Positions 37,303-48,847 of a stretch of 64,000 bases of DNA are shown here, piece by piece (positions within the stretch are counted from its first letter, which is position 1; each line of letters opens with the position of its first letter). The DNA is from Cryptomeria japonica (taxonomy: Eukaryota > Streptophyta > Pinopsida > Cupressales > Cupressaceae). Where the stretch lies: positions 140,784,747 through 140,848,746 of the forward strand of contig NC_081412.1 of NCBI RefSeq assembly GCF_030272615.1, written 5' to 3'. Both the position numbers and the translations under genes were made by a program. The notes beneath the pieces were generated by a model. The model made no database searches. It had not been told where the DNA came from and saw only the letters and a program-made list of their open reading frames with translations.

Positions 37303-38270
37303 ATGGCACATAAACTAATTATTCCTATCTTTGAAGGATCCGACTATAGCTTCTAGAAAGTGAAGATGAGAGGTTACCTGATCTCTTTGGGTTACAACAC
37401 TTAGAAAGTGATGGAGACTAAGTATGTACAACAGGAAAATGATTTTACCACTCCAATTGAGATTCAAGCTTATCAAGAAAATGAAAAGGAAAGGTATGCT
37501 ATCTTTAGTGCTTTATCAAAGACTAAATCGACTATTTTATTGAATATTGATAATGAGGTTTGGGAAAAGTTGTGATATATCTATGAAGGAAATGACAAAG
37601 TTAAATTATCAAAGAAGCTAGCAACTAAGCGCAGATATGAGAACTTGAAAATGGAAGAAGGAGAAGATATAACAAGCTATTTTCAAAAGGTTTACAGTCT
37701 AGTAAATGAGAACAGAGAACTTGGTTGCACCTTAATAGATGAAGACATAATTGAGAAGATTCTGATGTCTCTACTGAAAAGCTATAGTGATAAGATCTCT
37801 GCTACTGAAGAAACTTATGATCCAAAGAAGTTTACTAGGGAGAAGCTCTATGGTATTTTATCAATATTTGAGATAAGAAAGTTTGGAAAAGGCAAAACTA
37901 AATTTGAGTTAGCCTTTAAAGATTTCAAGATAGATTAGAAAGATGAAAGTTCATATGAGATGGAAGCAAACTTTGTGGGGAAACTAAAGAAAGGAACCAA
38001 CAAATACAAAGGTATGTTACCTCTTAAATGCTTTAGATGTGGAAAGATAGGTCATATAGCTACAAGATGTCCTGAAAAATGATCAAGATAAAAGTTTATA
38101 TAAGGTAAAAGATAGTTTAATATGAGAGCCTATTATGTCAAAGATGATGTTGGTATTTCAGATGATGAATCAGACTATGAAGATGGTGATTGTTTGTTTT
38201 TGGTAGAAAGGATGTACCTAAGATTGATATTCCTAAGACTATTGTTACTACTTTACATGTTAGAAGAGAT
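37303..38270 (+). pseudogene. Copia F gag, broken
   Basis: From ATG 37303, with FEGSDYSF*KVKMRGYL near the start (TAG at the position where copia gag has Trp). A second TAG also stands where Trp is likely. The zinc knuckle CFRCGKIGHIATRC (38029-38070) is intact. Several stops follow it. An acidic tail (DDESDYEDGD) precedes the frame change to pol. Longest clean stretch is 37645-37938. Confidence 0.87.
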
Positions 38271-38276
38271 ATAAAT

Positions 38277-41269
38277 TAATGGTTGATTGATAGTAGATGT
38301 TCAAATCATATGATTGGTGATAAAAGTAAGTTTGTAAAACTTGAAAAGTATGATGGCAGTTCTGTTAGGTTTGGAGATGATCAGACAACACAAATAGTGG
38401 GAATTGGTTTTATTTATTTTGATGGAAACCATAATACTGACAATGTTTACTATAAATGGTTTGCATTATAATATTTTGAGTGATGAACAAAAGTACAAAA
38501 ATGGTTACAATGTTGTTTTTCAGGATGATGATTGTGAGATCTGGAAGGAATCTAGACTTGTTATTACAATAGGAAAAAAGACTTCTGGAAACATGTATCT
38601 TCTAGAAGGAGATACAAAGCAATTTTTGTTATCTTAGATCATGATAGTTGGCTTTGAAACCATAGGATGTGTCATATCAATTATGACAACTTGGTGAAGA
38701 TTAGTTCATCAATTGTAGTGAGAGATTTATCGTGGCTAATCAAACTAGATAACAACATTTGCAGATAATATCAAGTTGGAAAGAAGATGAAAGGAACATA
38801 CAGAGGAAAGGAGAATTCATCCACCATATTGTTGGACTTAGTACACATAGAGCTATGTGGTTCTACCATAACATACAAGGTGAGAAGTATTTTATGTTGT
38901 TGATTAACGATTATTCTAGAATGTTATGGGTCGCATTTTTAAGAGAGAAGTCAAAAGCATTAGAAAAATTCAAGATATTTAAGGCCAGAGTTGAAAATGA
39001 AGTTGACATAAAGATTGAGTGTTTAAGGTTTGACAGAAGAGGAGAATTTACTTCTGATGAATTTAACAACTTTTGTGAGAATCATGGTATTAGAAGGAAA
39101 TTGTCTGCCCCTAGGACACCACAAAAGAATGGTGTAGTGGAAAGGATGAATCGAAATATACAAGAGGAAGCCAAAACAATGATCAAAGAAGCAATACTCC
39201 TAGAATTCTATTGGAGAGAAACAATTCACACTATATTTTAATCCCTTAACATAATTCTATAGCAGAAAAGACATGGAAAGACATCATATGAACTATGGAA
39301 TGGTAGAACTCCATCTATTAAATATTTCAAGATATTTGGAAGCAAGTGCTATATCTTGAGAGATGAAGATAATCTTGGAAAAATTGACAACAAAGCAGAT
39401 GGAAGCATATTCCTAGGATATTCTACAACGAGCAAGGCATACCGATGTTACAATAAAAGGCTGAACAAGATTGTTGGAAGTGCAAATGTGAAGGTTGATG
39501 AACATTTATAAAGAGTCTGACAAATTGGCACAATATGAGTCTCATAAACTAGCTGATAGAAAAAGGGAAGAGAAAACTAGTGAAGAAGAAAAGGAAACTT
39601 AAGAAGATCTCACATCTACATATAAAACCATGGGATATATTGAGAAGAATCATTTAGTGGATCAGATTATTGGAGAAAAGAACAAAGGAATCATCACAAG
39701 AAGCAAAGAAACTCAAGAATAAGTTATGTTATGTTTACTATCAGAGATTGAACCAAAAATAGTAGAAGAAGCATGTAATTATCCTAATTGGATAAAGGAA
39801 ATGAAATAAGAGTTGGATAAGATTGAGAAGAATTAGACATGGGAATTACTTCACAGACTAATAGATAAAAATGTAATTGGAACAAAATGGGTATTTCAGA
39901 ACAAGAGGGATGAAGATGGAAAAGTTGTGAGAAATAAAGAAAGGTTGGTTTGCAAAGGTTATACACAAGTTGAAGGCATTTACTTTAAGGAGACATATGC
40001 CCCTATTGCTTAGATGGAGGCAATCAGGATTTTCCTTTCTTTTGCAGCTTTTAGGGATGTCAAGGTTTATCAGGTGGATGTGAAATCAACATTTTTGAAT
40101 GGAGAACTAAAAAAAAAAGTTTACAGTGAAGAACCAAAAGGATTTATGCTGAAAGATGTTCCAAACACTGTTTGCAAATTGAAGAAGGCCCTATATGGAT
40201 TGAAAAAATCTCTTAGAGATTGGTATGGAAAGCTAGATAAGTATTTGATTGATCAAGGTTTCTAGAAGGGATCGGCTGACAACAATTTATATTTCAAAAC
40301 TGATTCCTGTAAAACCTTAATTGTCATAGTTTATATTGATGACAAAATATTTGGAGGTAAGGAAGGTATGTGAAGAATGTTTTCTAATGAGATGCAAAAG
40401 GAATTTGAGATGTCCATGATCAGTGAGTTAAATTTCTTTATTGGTTTGCAAGTAAATCAAAATGGTAAAGGGATTTTCATTTCTTAGTCTAAATAAATTG
40501 AATTGTTGAAGAAGTTTGAGTTGGAGAACTCCAAACTAGTGTGTACACCTATGACCATCGAATGCAAGTTGACAAAAGATGATAAGTCCCCTAAAGAAGA
40601 TGCAAGTCATTACAAATGATTAGAGGATTGTTATATTTTACCGCTACCAAACCAAATATCATGTATGCAGTTTGTTTGCTGGCCAGTTTTTAGCAAGAAC
40701 AAAAAGAATCACATGTTGTGGTAGTAAAAAGAAATTTCAGATATCTAAAAGGAACATAAGAGTTTGGCTTATGGTATTCAAAAAATTCATATTTCACTCT
40801 GATAGATTATACTAATGCAGATTGGGTCAGAAGTGTTGATGATACAAGTGGTGGAGCATTCTTTCTTGGCTCTTCGTCAGTTGCTTGGTTGAGTAAGAAG
40901 TGGGATTCTATCTCTTTATCTATAACTGAAGCAGAATACATTGCAACATCTTCATGTTGCACATAGATTCTATGGATGAAGAAGATGTTGAAGGATATTG
41001 ATATAAAATTCAATGAAACCATCTCAATTATGTTTGATAACACTAGTGCAATAAACATATCTAAGAATCTAGTACAACATTCCAAAACAAAGCATATATT
41101 TACTCAATATCACTTCTTAAGGGAAACGATGTTGGATAATGAAGTAAATCTTGAGTATGTACCTACAAAATAGAAGATTGTAGACATCTTCATGAAGGCA
41201 TTGTGTAAAGATACTTTTGAGTATCTCTAAAAAAATTTAGGGGTATTAACCCTTTCTAATTTGAACTAA
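38277..41269 (+). pseudogene. Copia F pol: protease, integrase, RT, RNase H, broken
   Basis: The protease motif reads LIDSRCSNHM, with Arg where the catalytic DSG has Gly. The integrase part (38759-39241) has LRFDRRGEF and NGVVERMNR; upstream frameshifts disrupt the pre-integrase region. The RT (about 39830-40600) shows RLVCKGYTQ, QVDVKSTFLNG and YIDD. The RNase H region (40800-41240) has TNADWVRSVDD, TEAEYIA and DNTSAINISKN. At least three frames are used in turn (frame 3, 2, 3, 2), with many stops. More decayed than element C except that TEAEY is kept. Confidence 0.9.
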
Positions 41270-41402
41270 TTTACATTTGGTGTGCATTGGTCTAGTGAAC
41301 TGCTTGCATATTTTTTCTGGACTTATGCTTGGGTGCTTCCTCTTAGGGGGAGATAGAGTGAGTTTCATAAGGGGAGATTCACCCACCTTTGTCATTGTTG
41401 TC

Positions 41403-41409
41403 AAAGGGG

Positions 41410-41413
<4 letters not shown>
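41403..41413 (+). other. Copia F polypurine tract
   Basis: AAAGGGGGAGA after GTCATTGTTGTC, as at the other copia 3' ends. No LTR follows it. Confidence 0.8.

Positions 41414-41416
<3 letters not shown>

Positions 41417-41493
<77 letters not shown>
41417..41493. repeat. (AG)n microsatellite
   Basis: About 38 uninterrupted AG units, continuous with the purine tract of copia F. Confidence 0.95.
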
Positions 41494-41495
<2 letters not shown>

Positions 41496-42833
41496 TTAGT
41501 CCCAACCAGTGCTGAGAGGGGAGGGGTGAATCAACACTTAATCAAATTTTCACAATTTAACTTTTATCTTAAATATTCAATCATCTAACATCCAACAATA
41601 TATTTAATCATTGAAGTAAAATATGCAAGCATGAAATATTGACAGTGACACCAAGTCTCATGGGAACCCAATAGGAAGAAAACCACGATGTGAGTAGGAA
41701 CTCACAAAATTTGCACTCTTCTGGAGTACTCCCAGTTAAGAGCCATCCCTATTAGGAGATTACAAAGACACTGTTAGGTGCCACCTGGTTAAAGGATTTT
41801 TATCAAGGCTAGTTAGTGCCTTTACCCTATTAAAGGTAGCTTGGTTAAAGGACTTAGAACATCAGTTGATATATTACTCAGTTAAGGGATTTTATAATAG
41901 GCACCTATTAAAGTACACCTAGTTAAGGGATTTATATTGCAGTTATTAGAAAGAAATAGATGGATGATCTGTTGAATTAGCTATTGATAGCTTGATCAAA
42001 TCTCAATATGCATTCCACTCAATACACACTGGTTGTGTCTTCTCTGCACAACATCGATTTCCTTCTTACACCTTTGGCTACTCACTCAGTCAATCACCTA
42101 TCTCTCAACATTGCATCCTATTGATCCTCTAACCTTTGGCTCTGCACTCAATCATTCCTCTGTCCTTCGGCTCTGCACTCAGTCGGTTCTTTGTCCTTCG
42201 ACTCTGCACTCAGTCAGTTCTTTGTCTCTCAACTCTGCACTTAGTTGATCTACCTCACACACACACTCAACTATGCTAACACCTCTTAGCAGTTCCTCTC
42301 ACTCTGCTCTTCACCTTGGATTGCCTTCAACAATATTTCCTTGTTTCATATTTCACGATCAAAAATTTCAAAAACATCTCTAGAACTCTTTATACATTTT
42401 TTGTCAACATCTTCAGGCATATCCTCAATCAGATCAATCAAGGATTTCAGAAGATTTCAAATTCAAACTCTCCCTCTCTTTCTCTACGTGCCTTTCAACA
42501 ATTCTGCAAAGTGTTCAACCAGTTCTACCACCGCATCTCCCAAGGATAGAAACATTTGAATCAAGTTTAGTCAAATCAATGCGAACCAGAGAATCTGCAT
42601 GTAATCATGCTTGACTACATGGTAACTGAAAGTTAGCTTTACCAACAAATGATTTAGCATAGACATTAGCTTACCAGTTCATTGTTTTCCACCACAACTA
42701 AATGTCCAATCACTACTCCGAGATTTATGGTGATCGCCTGTCTTCCTTCTGTCATACCGGTGTATCGGTATGTAACTACACTTATTAATTTACCAATTCA
42801 TTCTTTGAATACAGGTTTTTTGTGCTAGCATCA
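41494..42833 (-). repeat. Copia LTR I, minus strand (3' LTR)
   Basis: Read on the minus strand it starts TGATGCTAGC and ends TTGATTCACCCCTCCCCTCTCAG...GGGACTAACA, the same terminal pattern as the plus-strand copia LTRs. It also has the CATCGTGGTTTTCTTCC block. A purine-rich tract lies just to its right, so it is a 3' LTR in minus orientation, about 1340 bp. Confidence 0.75.
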
Positions 42834-42850
42834 TGTCTCTCCCCTATTTG
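42834..42850 (-). other. Polypurine tract of copia I
   Basis: Minus strand CAAATAGGGGAGAGACA, preceded by CTCATTGG. It lies where CAATGCCAAAGGGGGAGAT stands in the other copias. Slightly diverged. Confidence 0.6.
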
Positions 42851-43339
42851 CCAATGAGTTACCTGTTGGTTGGAGTAAACATGTTTTCTTTCCTGAGACA
42901 CCTTTTGTAACTTTACCAACACCAAAGTGAACAATCTTCTTGAATGATAGATCGGTTGACTTAGTGTATGTTACGTTAAGTTGAAGTAACTATTATCACT
43001 GTTTAAAAAATGGATTTTCCTTTCCCATAATCGACTAAGTTTTTGAAATTTTTAATTAGACACGCTATCAATTGCTTCAGCTCTGTGTTAGGTCCTAGGG
43101 GTTTAGGGTTTTAATTTTAAATTGTTCAATGTTTTATCAAAAAATCCTCTGGTTTCTATTCCTTCGTTACTTTATCCACTTAAGTAATGGGTCTTGGGGT
43201 CGTAAGAAGTGTCCCCCCCTTGTCATTTGCCTAGGTGGTTGTCAAATTAATTAAAAAATTTACGCCTTATGTATTTTCTTCCTAATGTTGTCGGGCCCCG
43301 TAAGTTGTGCGCAGTTCTTAGGTAGATCTATGGTTTTCA
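42851..43339. other. Copia I internal remnant and unassigned sequence
   Basis: The first part should be the 3' UTR of the minus-strand copia. Its far boundary is not visible. No ORF or motif. Confidence 0.4.
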
Positions 43340-44790
43340 CTATTTCGTTAGGTGAAGTTGTGCGTGGTTTAAGATTTGTGAAATGGTGAAAGGAAGAAGC
43401 ATTCTAAATGGTGCTTTTGGTCCGGTTTAAAGAGGCTTCATCTCCTCCAAGATCCAATGGCTGGCATTATTTCGCAGCCTGAACTTGCAAGTGAAATACC
43501 TTTCACAAAATGGTGAAAGCGTTTGGTGGGACCCTGTAGTGAAGACTTTCTAAACAACTAAAGGGTGATCAAGTTCGATCTGATCTAACTGTTCGCACTG
43601 TTTTGCGGGATGAAGATGCTCGACAGTTAGCTTTCATGAAGTGGTGAAATGACATGGCACTCCAAGTAGACGGTCCAGCTGGTTGAGAGGGCGAGTAAGA
43701 TGATGGCATGTGGCAGAGGCCACAATAGTCAGCAAGGCGGGTCTAAGGGCTAAAAGGTGCGTCCCAGAGGTGAGTCATGCCATGGGGTAAGAGGTGACCT
43801 GGCAGATACAGGTGGCAAGGATGAGGTGGAACCTAGTGTTTTCTCTCAGCAAATGAAAGACTGACATGTCAGCTTTGAAAGTGACTAGATGCCAGGTGTT
43901 TGAGGTTGAGTCGGAGGGCCCATGTCTGTCGGAGTCAGTTCAGATGGTTAAACATCGAGTAAGTCAAAAATAATCTAACGGCCCACATGAATTCACAAAG
44001 GTAAAGTGCTCATGTTTTATGCCCTGCAAAATGGGGAAAAGGTTTTTTGTCCCCAAAGATAGATAAAGAATGAGGTTAAAGGAGGATCAACTTCATTTTG
44101 ATCCAATGGCCGACGTTATTTCGCAGTTGCAAAGTGCTTGAAGGATATGCTTTGTGAAATAGAGAAAGTAAAAATAGTTCATCTAGGTGTCAAACAAGAT
44201 GGTGACATGTCCGTGGACACGTGGTTTCAGAAGAAGTTGAGGGTTTGCCAAGGTGTAAACAGTGGTAAAAGGGAGAGACACGTGGCTAACGTTGAACTAG
44301 GCTTGAACGGTTTTCTAAAACCAATGGTTGATTGCCACGTGGTAGCCAGTAACCAATGAAAAGGCAGCATAAGTAAAGCAAGCATAAAGGGTTTCCCTTA
44401 AACGATGGTCATCTCCGATCTGATCCAACACTTCGTGTTGTTTCATGGCCCAAAGTTGAAAGTTGTTTAAGCTTCGTGAAATAGTGAAAGACCGCTAGCA
44501 GTCAAGGTAAAGGTGCAGTTAATGAAGATGTTGACGGTTTTGGTAAGAGTTAAACACTGAGTAGTTAGAATTCCATCTAACGCCTGGCATGATTTCATGA
44601 AGGCGAAGTGCTCGAAGGATAAAGCTTGCAAAATGGCGAAAAGGAGGTGGGGCCTAGCGCGAAGGCAAGACTATAAAGTCAGTGTAATGGTCAATCAAGT
44701 TTCTTTTGATCGGACGGTTGGCGTGATTTTGTTTAACGAAATTGCCTGAAGGTTATGGTTGGCGAAACAACAAAATAGCAAAAGGAAAGA
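43340..44790 (+). repeat. Seven dispersed copies of a degenerate 85-bp repeat
   Basis: Copies near 43445, 43575, 43960, 44095, 44410, 44565 and 44695. Each has a GATC(C/T)(A/G)A-type start, an AACGG(C/T)TGGC(A/G)T-like core, ATTTCGCA or ATTTCATGA, GCAAAGTGCT(T/C)GAAGGATA, and ends with GTGAAATGGTGAAAGG or a variant. Spacing varies from about 130 to 385 bp. They lie directly upstream of the ORF at 45151. Confidence 0.6.
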
Positions 44791-45150
44791 ATGTGTAGGA
44801 ATGTTGTGACCTGTTGGAGCAAAAAATTTGAATTCTCTTAGGAATTCAATTCTTAAGGGACGATTGAAGCATGCAGTATCAAAGTCGTAGTTAAGACCCT
44901 GGGTACCATAAATGATCTCATATTGATTGAGTAAAAGTATCATTCAAAAGAATTGTTGCAGAAGAGCAGATACAGAGCTATTGTCTTCAAATACAGAGTG
45001 AGTCAATTAAGTTGCAAAGAGGATTCCTTCGAGCTAAAAACAAGTTTTCTTGTACTCTTGTGTGGCAATTTCTTTGTGGTGTTTCAATTAAGGTCTTGAT
45101 TTGTCACTGAACCATTTGGGGGTAGTATTTTAATTGCTTGCATTTTCAAA
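44791..45150 (+). other. Leader upstream of the 45151 ORF
   Basis: About 360 bases without an ORF. No clear PBS or TATA box. Contains the inverted repeat GAATTC...GAATTC near 44830. Confidence 0.4.
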
Positions 45151-47659
45151 ATGGCACCTAACAAAGAATTTTCCAGGAAAGTTAATTATTAGGAGAGGGC
45201 CATTTGTAATGATTTTCTTGAGCAGTTGGCATTGTCAACTAATCAGGCTTCAAAAGTAAAAGAATTAGTGCCAAGAGCTCCTCGTTTGAAAATAGGAGAA
45301 GGGCTATATGATAAGGGCAACTGGTTGAGAGATCCATAGGCTGGGTTGTCTGGGTTGGGGTTATTCAAAGTTGGATTCAGAATGAGAAATTCTCCAGCCC
45401 CATAGAATAGCATCTGGGAGTTAGATGTAGGGAAGTTGGTAGTTCCAGGAGTATTCATGGATATGGATTTATTAACTCAGATTGCACTTAATTACGACCC
45501 AGTCACAAGAAGCATTAGGGACATAAATGGGAAAGCCCTTATTGAAATCAATAATGAAGAGTTAAGAAGTTCTTTTGGGCTTAATGAGTTTACTAATTTT
45601 CTGGAACTCATTAACTTCAAATCATTAGCTCAAATATACAGTGCACAGAGGAACCACCTTAGAAATGGGGCTCTTAAGGAATTTTTTTGTGAAGATAGGT
45701 GGGTTGACAGTTGTAGGAACCAACACTGAAGAGCCCTTTTCATTGAATCTATTCACCCTTAGAGCTAAGGGAATGTATTGGTCACTTTGCCAGATTTTAG
45801 GAGAGGATGCTGAGGCAAATATGCCCAATCACTACTTGTTAATGATTGCTCAAATTTTGAATCCTTCTCTTGCAGTAACCTTTGATTATGCTTCTTTCAT
45901 TACTGATGCTATCCATGGGGGGTTGATAGGAATAAAGAATGGGAAGGTGGATAGGCCTTTCAGATGGTATTCACTCCTTATGCATCTATTTTTGTTCAAA
46001 GGTGGTGATTACTTTACAAGTGGACTGGACCTCATAAAAGAGAAATAGGGAGAAAAGATGCCAGTGCAACTATGGAGTACTATGTTGTCATGGGATAGAG
46101 ATGATGCCAATTTCTTAAAATTTGATAAATATTTTTCATCAAAGATTAGGACTCTCCTCTGCTCAGAAAACCCAAGAATCCCCAAGGTTCTTTTGGAATT
46201 TGTTAGACCAAAAGAATTTGTAGAGAGTATAAAGATTGTTCATAATTGGGGTGATATATACTTATACCCAGTCTCAATAGTTTTCAGAGTTTTTGGTTTT
46301 CGAGGCACTCCATTTTTGTTGCCCTATCAGGTCCCTCTCAAAGTGGGAACTGTAGAAGTCCTCAGACAGATTGGTAGTGTACAAGAGGCAGAGCTGACAG
46401 GTAGGGGTAAAGGGACTATTTTCCCTACAGTTACCATAGCCCATCAATTTATAATAACCAAGGGAGGTTGGAATTATTTTGAAGACTTTCTCAAACCTTA
46501 TCATTTGTCAACTGCAATATCCAGGTGTGCCGATCCAGAAGACTTCTTCAATGGCATGTTTAGAAAGAGAGCAGTGTGCAGTGGTAGACCCCATCAATTC
46601 CAGTTTCCTGAAGACCTCATTAGATATGAGTTCGATCTAGATGAGAAAGAGCTGAGGAAGGAAAAATGGGTGGCTTATAAGAAAGCCTTAGACTTTGTAC
46701 ATCAGTTTGATGCTAGCTATGACCCATTATCTAGCTTTTTCCCTTTTGAGAAGAAAATAAAGTTTTTAATTATTTGCTTTGAGGATGTAATGCAGACTCT
46801 AAAAGAAAAGAGGGAGGCTATGATTAAAAGCAACCCTGAAAAGGCAAGAATTATTCTAATTAGGTCTACATCCACTAGAGCAATCCCTCCTGGTGACTAT
46901 ACATTGCACAAGAAATCTAGTTATAGTGTGTTGATGCCTACAATAGGGGAGCCCTCTACCTCCAAAGGAAAAAGGAAGATAGAAGATGTCATTGACATCC
47001 AAGAGAGCCCAAAGAAGCAGAGAGTAGGAAAAGAAGTACAATCTGATACACCCTTGTACTCTCCATCCCAATCCCCTATTCATATAGGAGATGAACAGGC
47101 AGTAGCTGAGCAGCTAATACAGTTAGGTAGTCTAGGAGAAATTGCCTATACATATGATGAAGTAGAGGAAGGAATGCCAGAAGAGCCCCTTGCTACTGAA
47201 ATGAACATCACTACCAATGAGTTCAAGGGTCAGGAGTGGGATCCTGAGATCAAGAAAGCCAGTGATGACTTTGTGGCTGACAATAATTTTGTTACATCAG
47301 GAGCATTTATGCAGTTTGTATGGAAGCAGAATATAGACAAATACAATACTAGATGTGAGAAGAGAAAAGGTGAGTAGCCTCACAAAGATCCAACTTTGGT
47401 AAAGGAGGAAATAAAGCAAGAAATGATGGATGAATTTAAGACCATCACCCCTGAGAAAGGAAGAGATATGGTGGCACAAGCTGGAGTACTTATTCTCCCC
47501 GAGTGGGACATAGCAGATGCCCTGGTACTAGAGGCAGTGAGAAAGGAAACCAAGCCCATGGAGGGAATTACTTTCAGCAAAGATATTCCTGCACTCGTCA
47601 TCTGGTCTCTCAAGAGAGATGAAAATAAGAGAAGTAAAGATACACCAGGGTCAAGCTAC
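45151..47659 (+). pseudogene. Unidentified large ORF, first part (interrupted at 47659)
   Basis: Starts at ATG 45151 (MAPNKEFSRK). It is in frame 1 to about 45685, then frame 2 after an indel in a T-run. Stops are only TAG: 45190, 45337, 45403, 46046 and 47375. The N-terminal about 300 codons look globular (LIEINNEELRSSFGLNEF, FRWYSLLMHLFLFKGG). A second globular region at 46058-46800 is followed by a proline/serine-rich linker with a basic SKGKRKIEDV stretch (46940-47080) and an acidic part. It may relate to the group called putative plant transposon protein, since the N-terminal pattern is like that of the 13520 ORF. No retroviral enzyme motif. The frame continues at 61782 on the other side of the insertion. 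Confidence 0.6.
47654..47659 (+). repeat. Target-site duplication of giant solo LTR G, left copy
   Basis: AGCTAC here and at 61781-61786. Five of the six bases (GCTAC) are the likely 5-bp LTR-type duplication. On both sides the ORF reads through these bases in the same frame. Confidence 0.8.
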
Positions 47660-48133
47660 TGTCATGCCAAGAATTTAGGGCAAAAAAAAAAGGAATAAAT
47701 TTTTATTTTTTTTATAACATAACTTTTAAAAGCATTAAATCAACAAATATAAAATGCTACAACATGTTTCATCTTAACTACGTTTTGGAGTTAACTAGTT
47801 TGAGTAATCGGAATTATTAAAATGAAAGTGGAGCTCAATTGAATAGATTTCAATTTATAATTATTTCCGCCCAGTTAGATTCACAATTAAATATTAACTG
47901 CATTAAAATTTATTTTCCATTATCTCGATTAAGCAAATATTAACCTTGTCAATATTTTCAAATAAAAAGAATAAATAGCAATCCCATTTATTTTTTTTAT
48001 TTCCTAACATCTCCAAAAGAATAAATACTAGCCCCCATTAATATTTATTTCTTATCCTTTAAAATTGTACAAACAATTATATATATATAAACATTTATAT
48101 ATCTATTTACAATCCCTATAATATTCAAATATG

Positions 48134-48173
<40 letters not shown>

Positions 48174-48307
48174 ATATATATACATTCATATATATGTAAA
48201 TAATTAGATACTAATATATATTTATTTTAAATCTCCATGCAACCCTAAACCTTCTTATTTTGCTCTTTCCTTTTTTTTTTAAATTTCACCCTAATTCATT
48301 TTATGCA

Positions 48308-48315
48308 TATAAATA
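48308..48315 (+). promoter_or_regulatory. TATA-like box upstream of the GC island in LTR G
   Basis: TATAAATA in GCATATAAATATATG, 60 bp before a perfect 9-bp stem hairpin and about 110 bp before the GC island. Function is inferred only. Confidence 0.3.
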
Positions 48316-48367
48316 TATGTCATTTATTATTTTTTTTATAATCTACATTTTTCTTCCTACTTATTTA

Positions 48368-48390
48368 CCCTAGCCCTAACCGGGCTAGGG
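48368..48390. repeat. Perfect 9-bp stem-loop
   Basis: CCCTAGCCC, 5-nt loop, GGGCTAGGG. Confidence 0.85.
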
Positions 48391-48559
48391 TTCCATTATA
48401 TTTTATTTGTTTTGTAGGGCGAACTTGGGCGGTGGCCATGGTGGTTTCGACTGAGTTAACCAAACAGGGAGGTGGCGGCATTTTTTTTTTAACAATGGAT
48501 GGGCGAAGCGCGGAATTTGGTGGAGGGGGGTGGCGGTGAGCGGCGCGGCCAAGGCCGCC

Positions 48560-48680
48560 CACTATGCAAGGCATAGTGTTCGGCTCGGTCGAGCCACTGT
48601 GCACTGCACAGTGCTTGGCCCGCCGACCCACGGTGCTTTGCATAGTGGTAGGCCTGCCGTCCACTGGGCATTGCACAGTG
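48560..48680. repeat. Regular array of four small hairpins in LTR G
   Basis: Units start at 48560, 48595, 48629 and 48662. Each is an 8-nt arm, 3-nt loop and 8-nt arm: CACTATGC/GCATAGTG, CACTGTGC/GCACAGTG, CACGGTGC/GCATAGTG, CACTGGGC/GCACAGTG. The first two are perfect and differ by a compensatory A-T to G-C pair. Spacing is 35, 34 and 33 nt. Confidence 0.85.
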
Positions 48681-48708
48681 GGTTCAGCCAAGGCCGACCC
48701 CCGCCCCG

Positions 48709-48716
48709 AGGTAAGT
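48709..48716 (+). promoter_or_regulatory. Possible splice donor at the end of the GC island
   Basis: AG|GTAAGT at the GC-rich to T-rich boundary, matching the plant 5' splice consensus. No transcript evidence. Confidence 0.3.
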
Positions 48717-48847
48717 CCTTTTTCTATTTTTTTTTCTTGTTTTGTTTTTTGTTATTTTTTTTTAAAAGAAAAATTAAAATATAATTTTTTGTTTATAAAA
48801 ATAAATAAATTTTATAATTATATATATATATATATATCTATATATAT

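Larger units (their letters stand above)
36281..41413 (+). mobile_element. Decayed Ty1/copia element F, 3' LTR missing
   Basis: 5' LTR, PBS, gag and pol in normal copia order, and a PPT at 41403-41413. Where the 3' LTR should begin there is an (AG)n tract and then a minus-strand LTR of another copia. Confidence 0.88.
47660..48847 (-). repeat. Giant LTR G, left part
   Basis: AT-rich, with (TA)n-type tracts at 48130-48190. Then a short GC-rich region (48420-48720). No coding sequence that I accept. Confidence 0.65.

Noticed and set aside
41277-41588. ORF with a long Arg-Glu repeat
   Set aside because: It is only the translation of the (AG)n microsatellite.
48368-48390. CCCTAA-like telomere motif
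   Set aside because: A single occurrence inside a hairpin; no tandem telomeric repeat.
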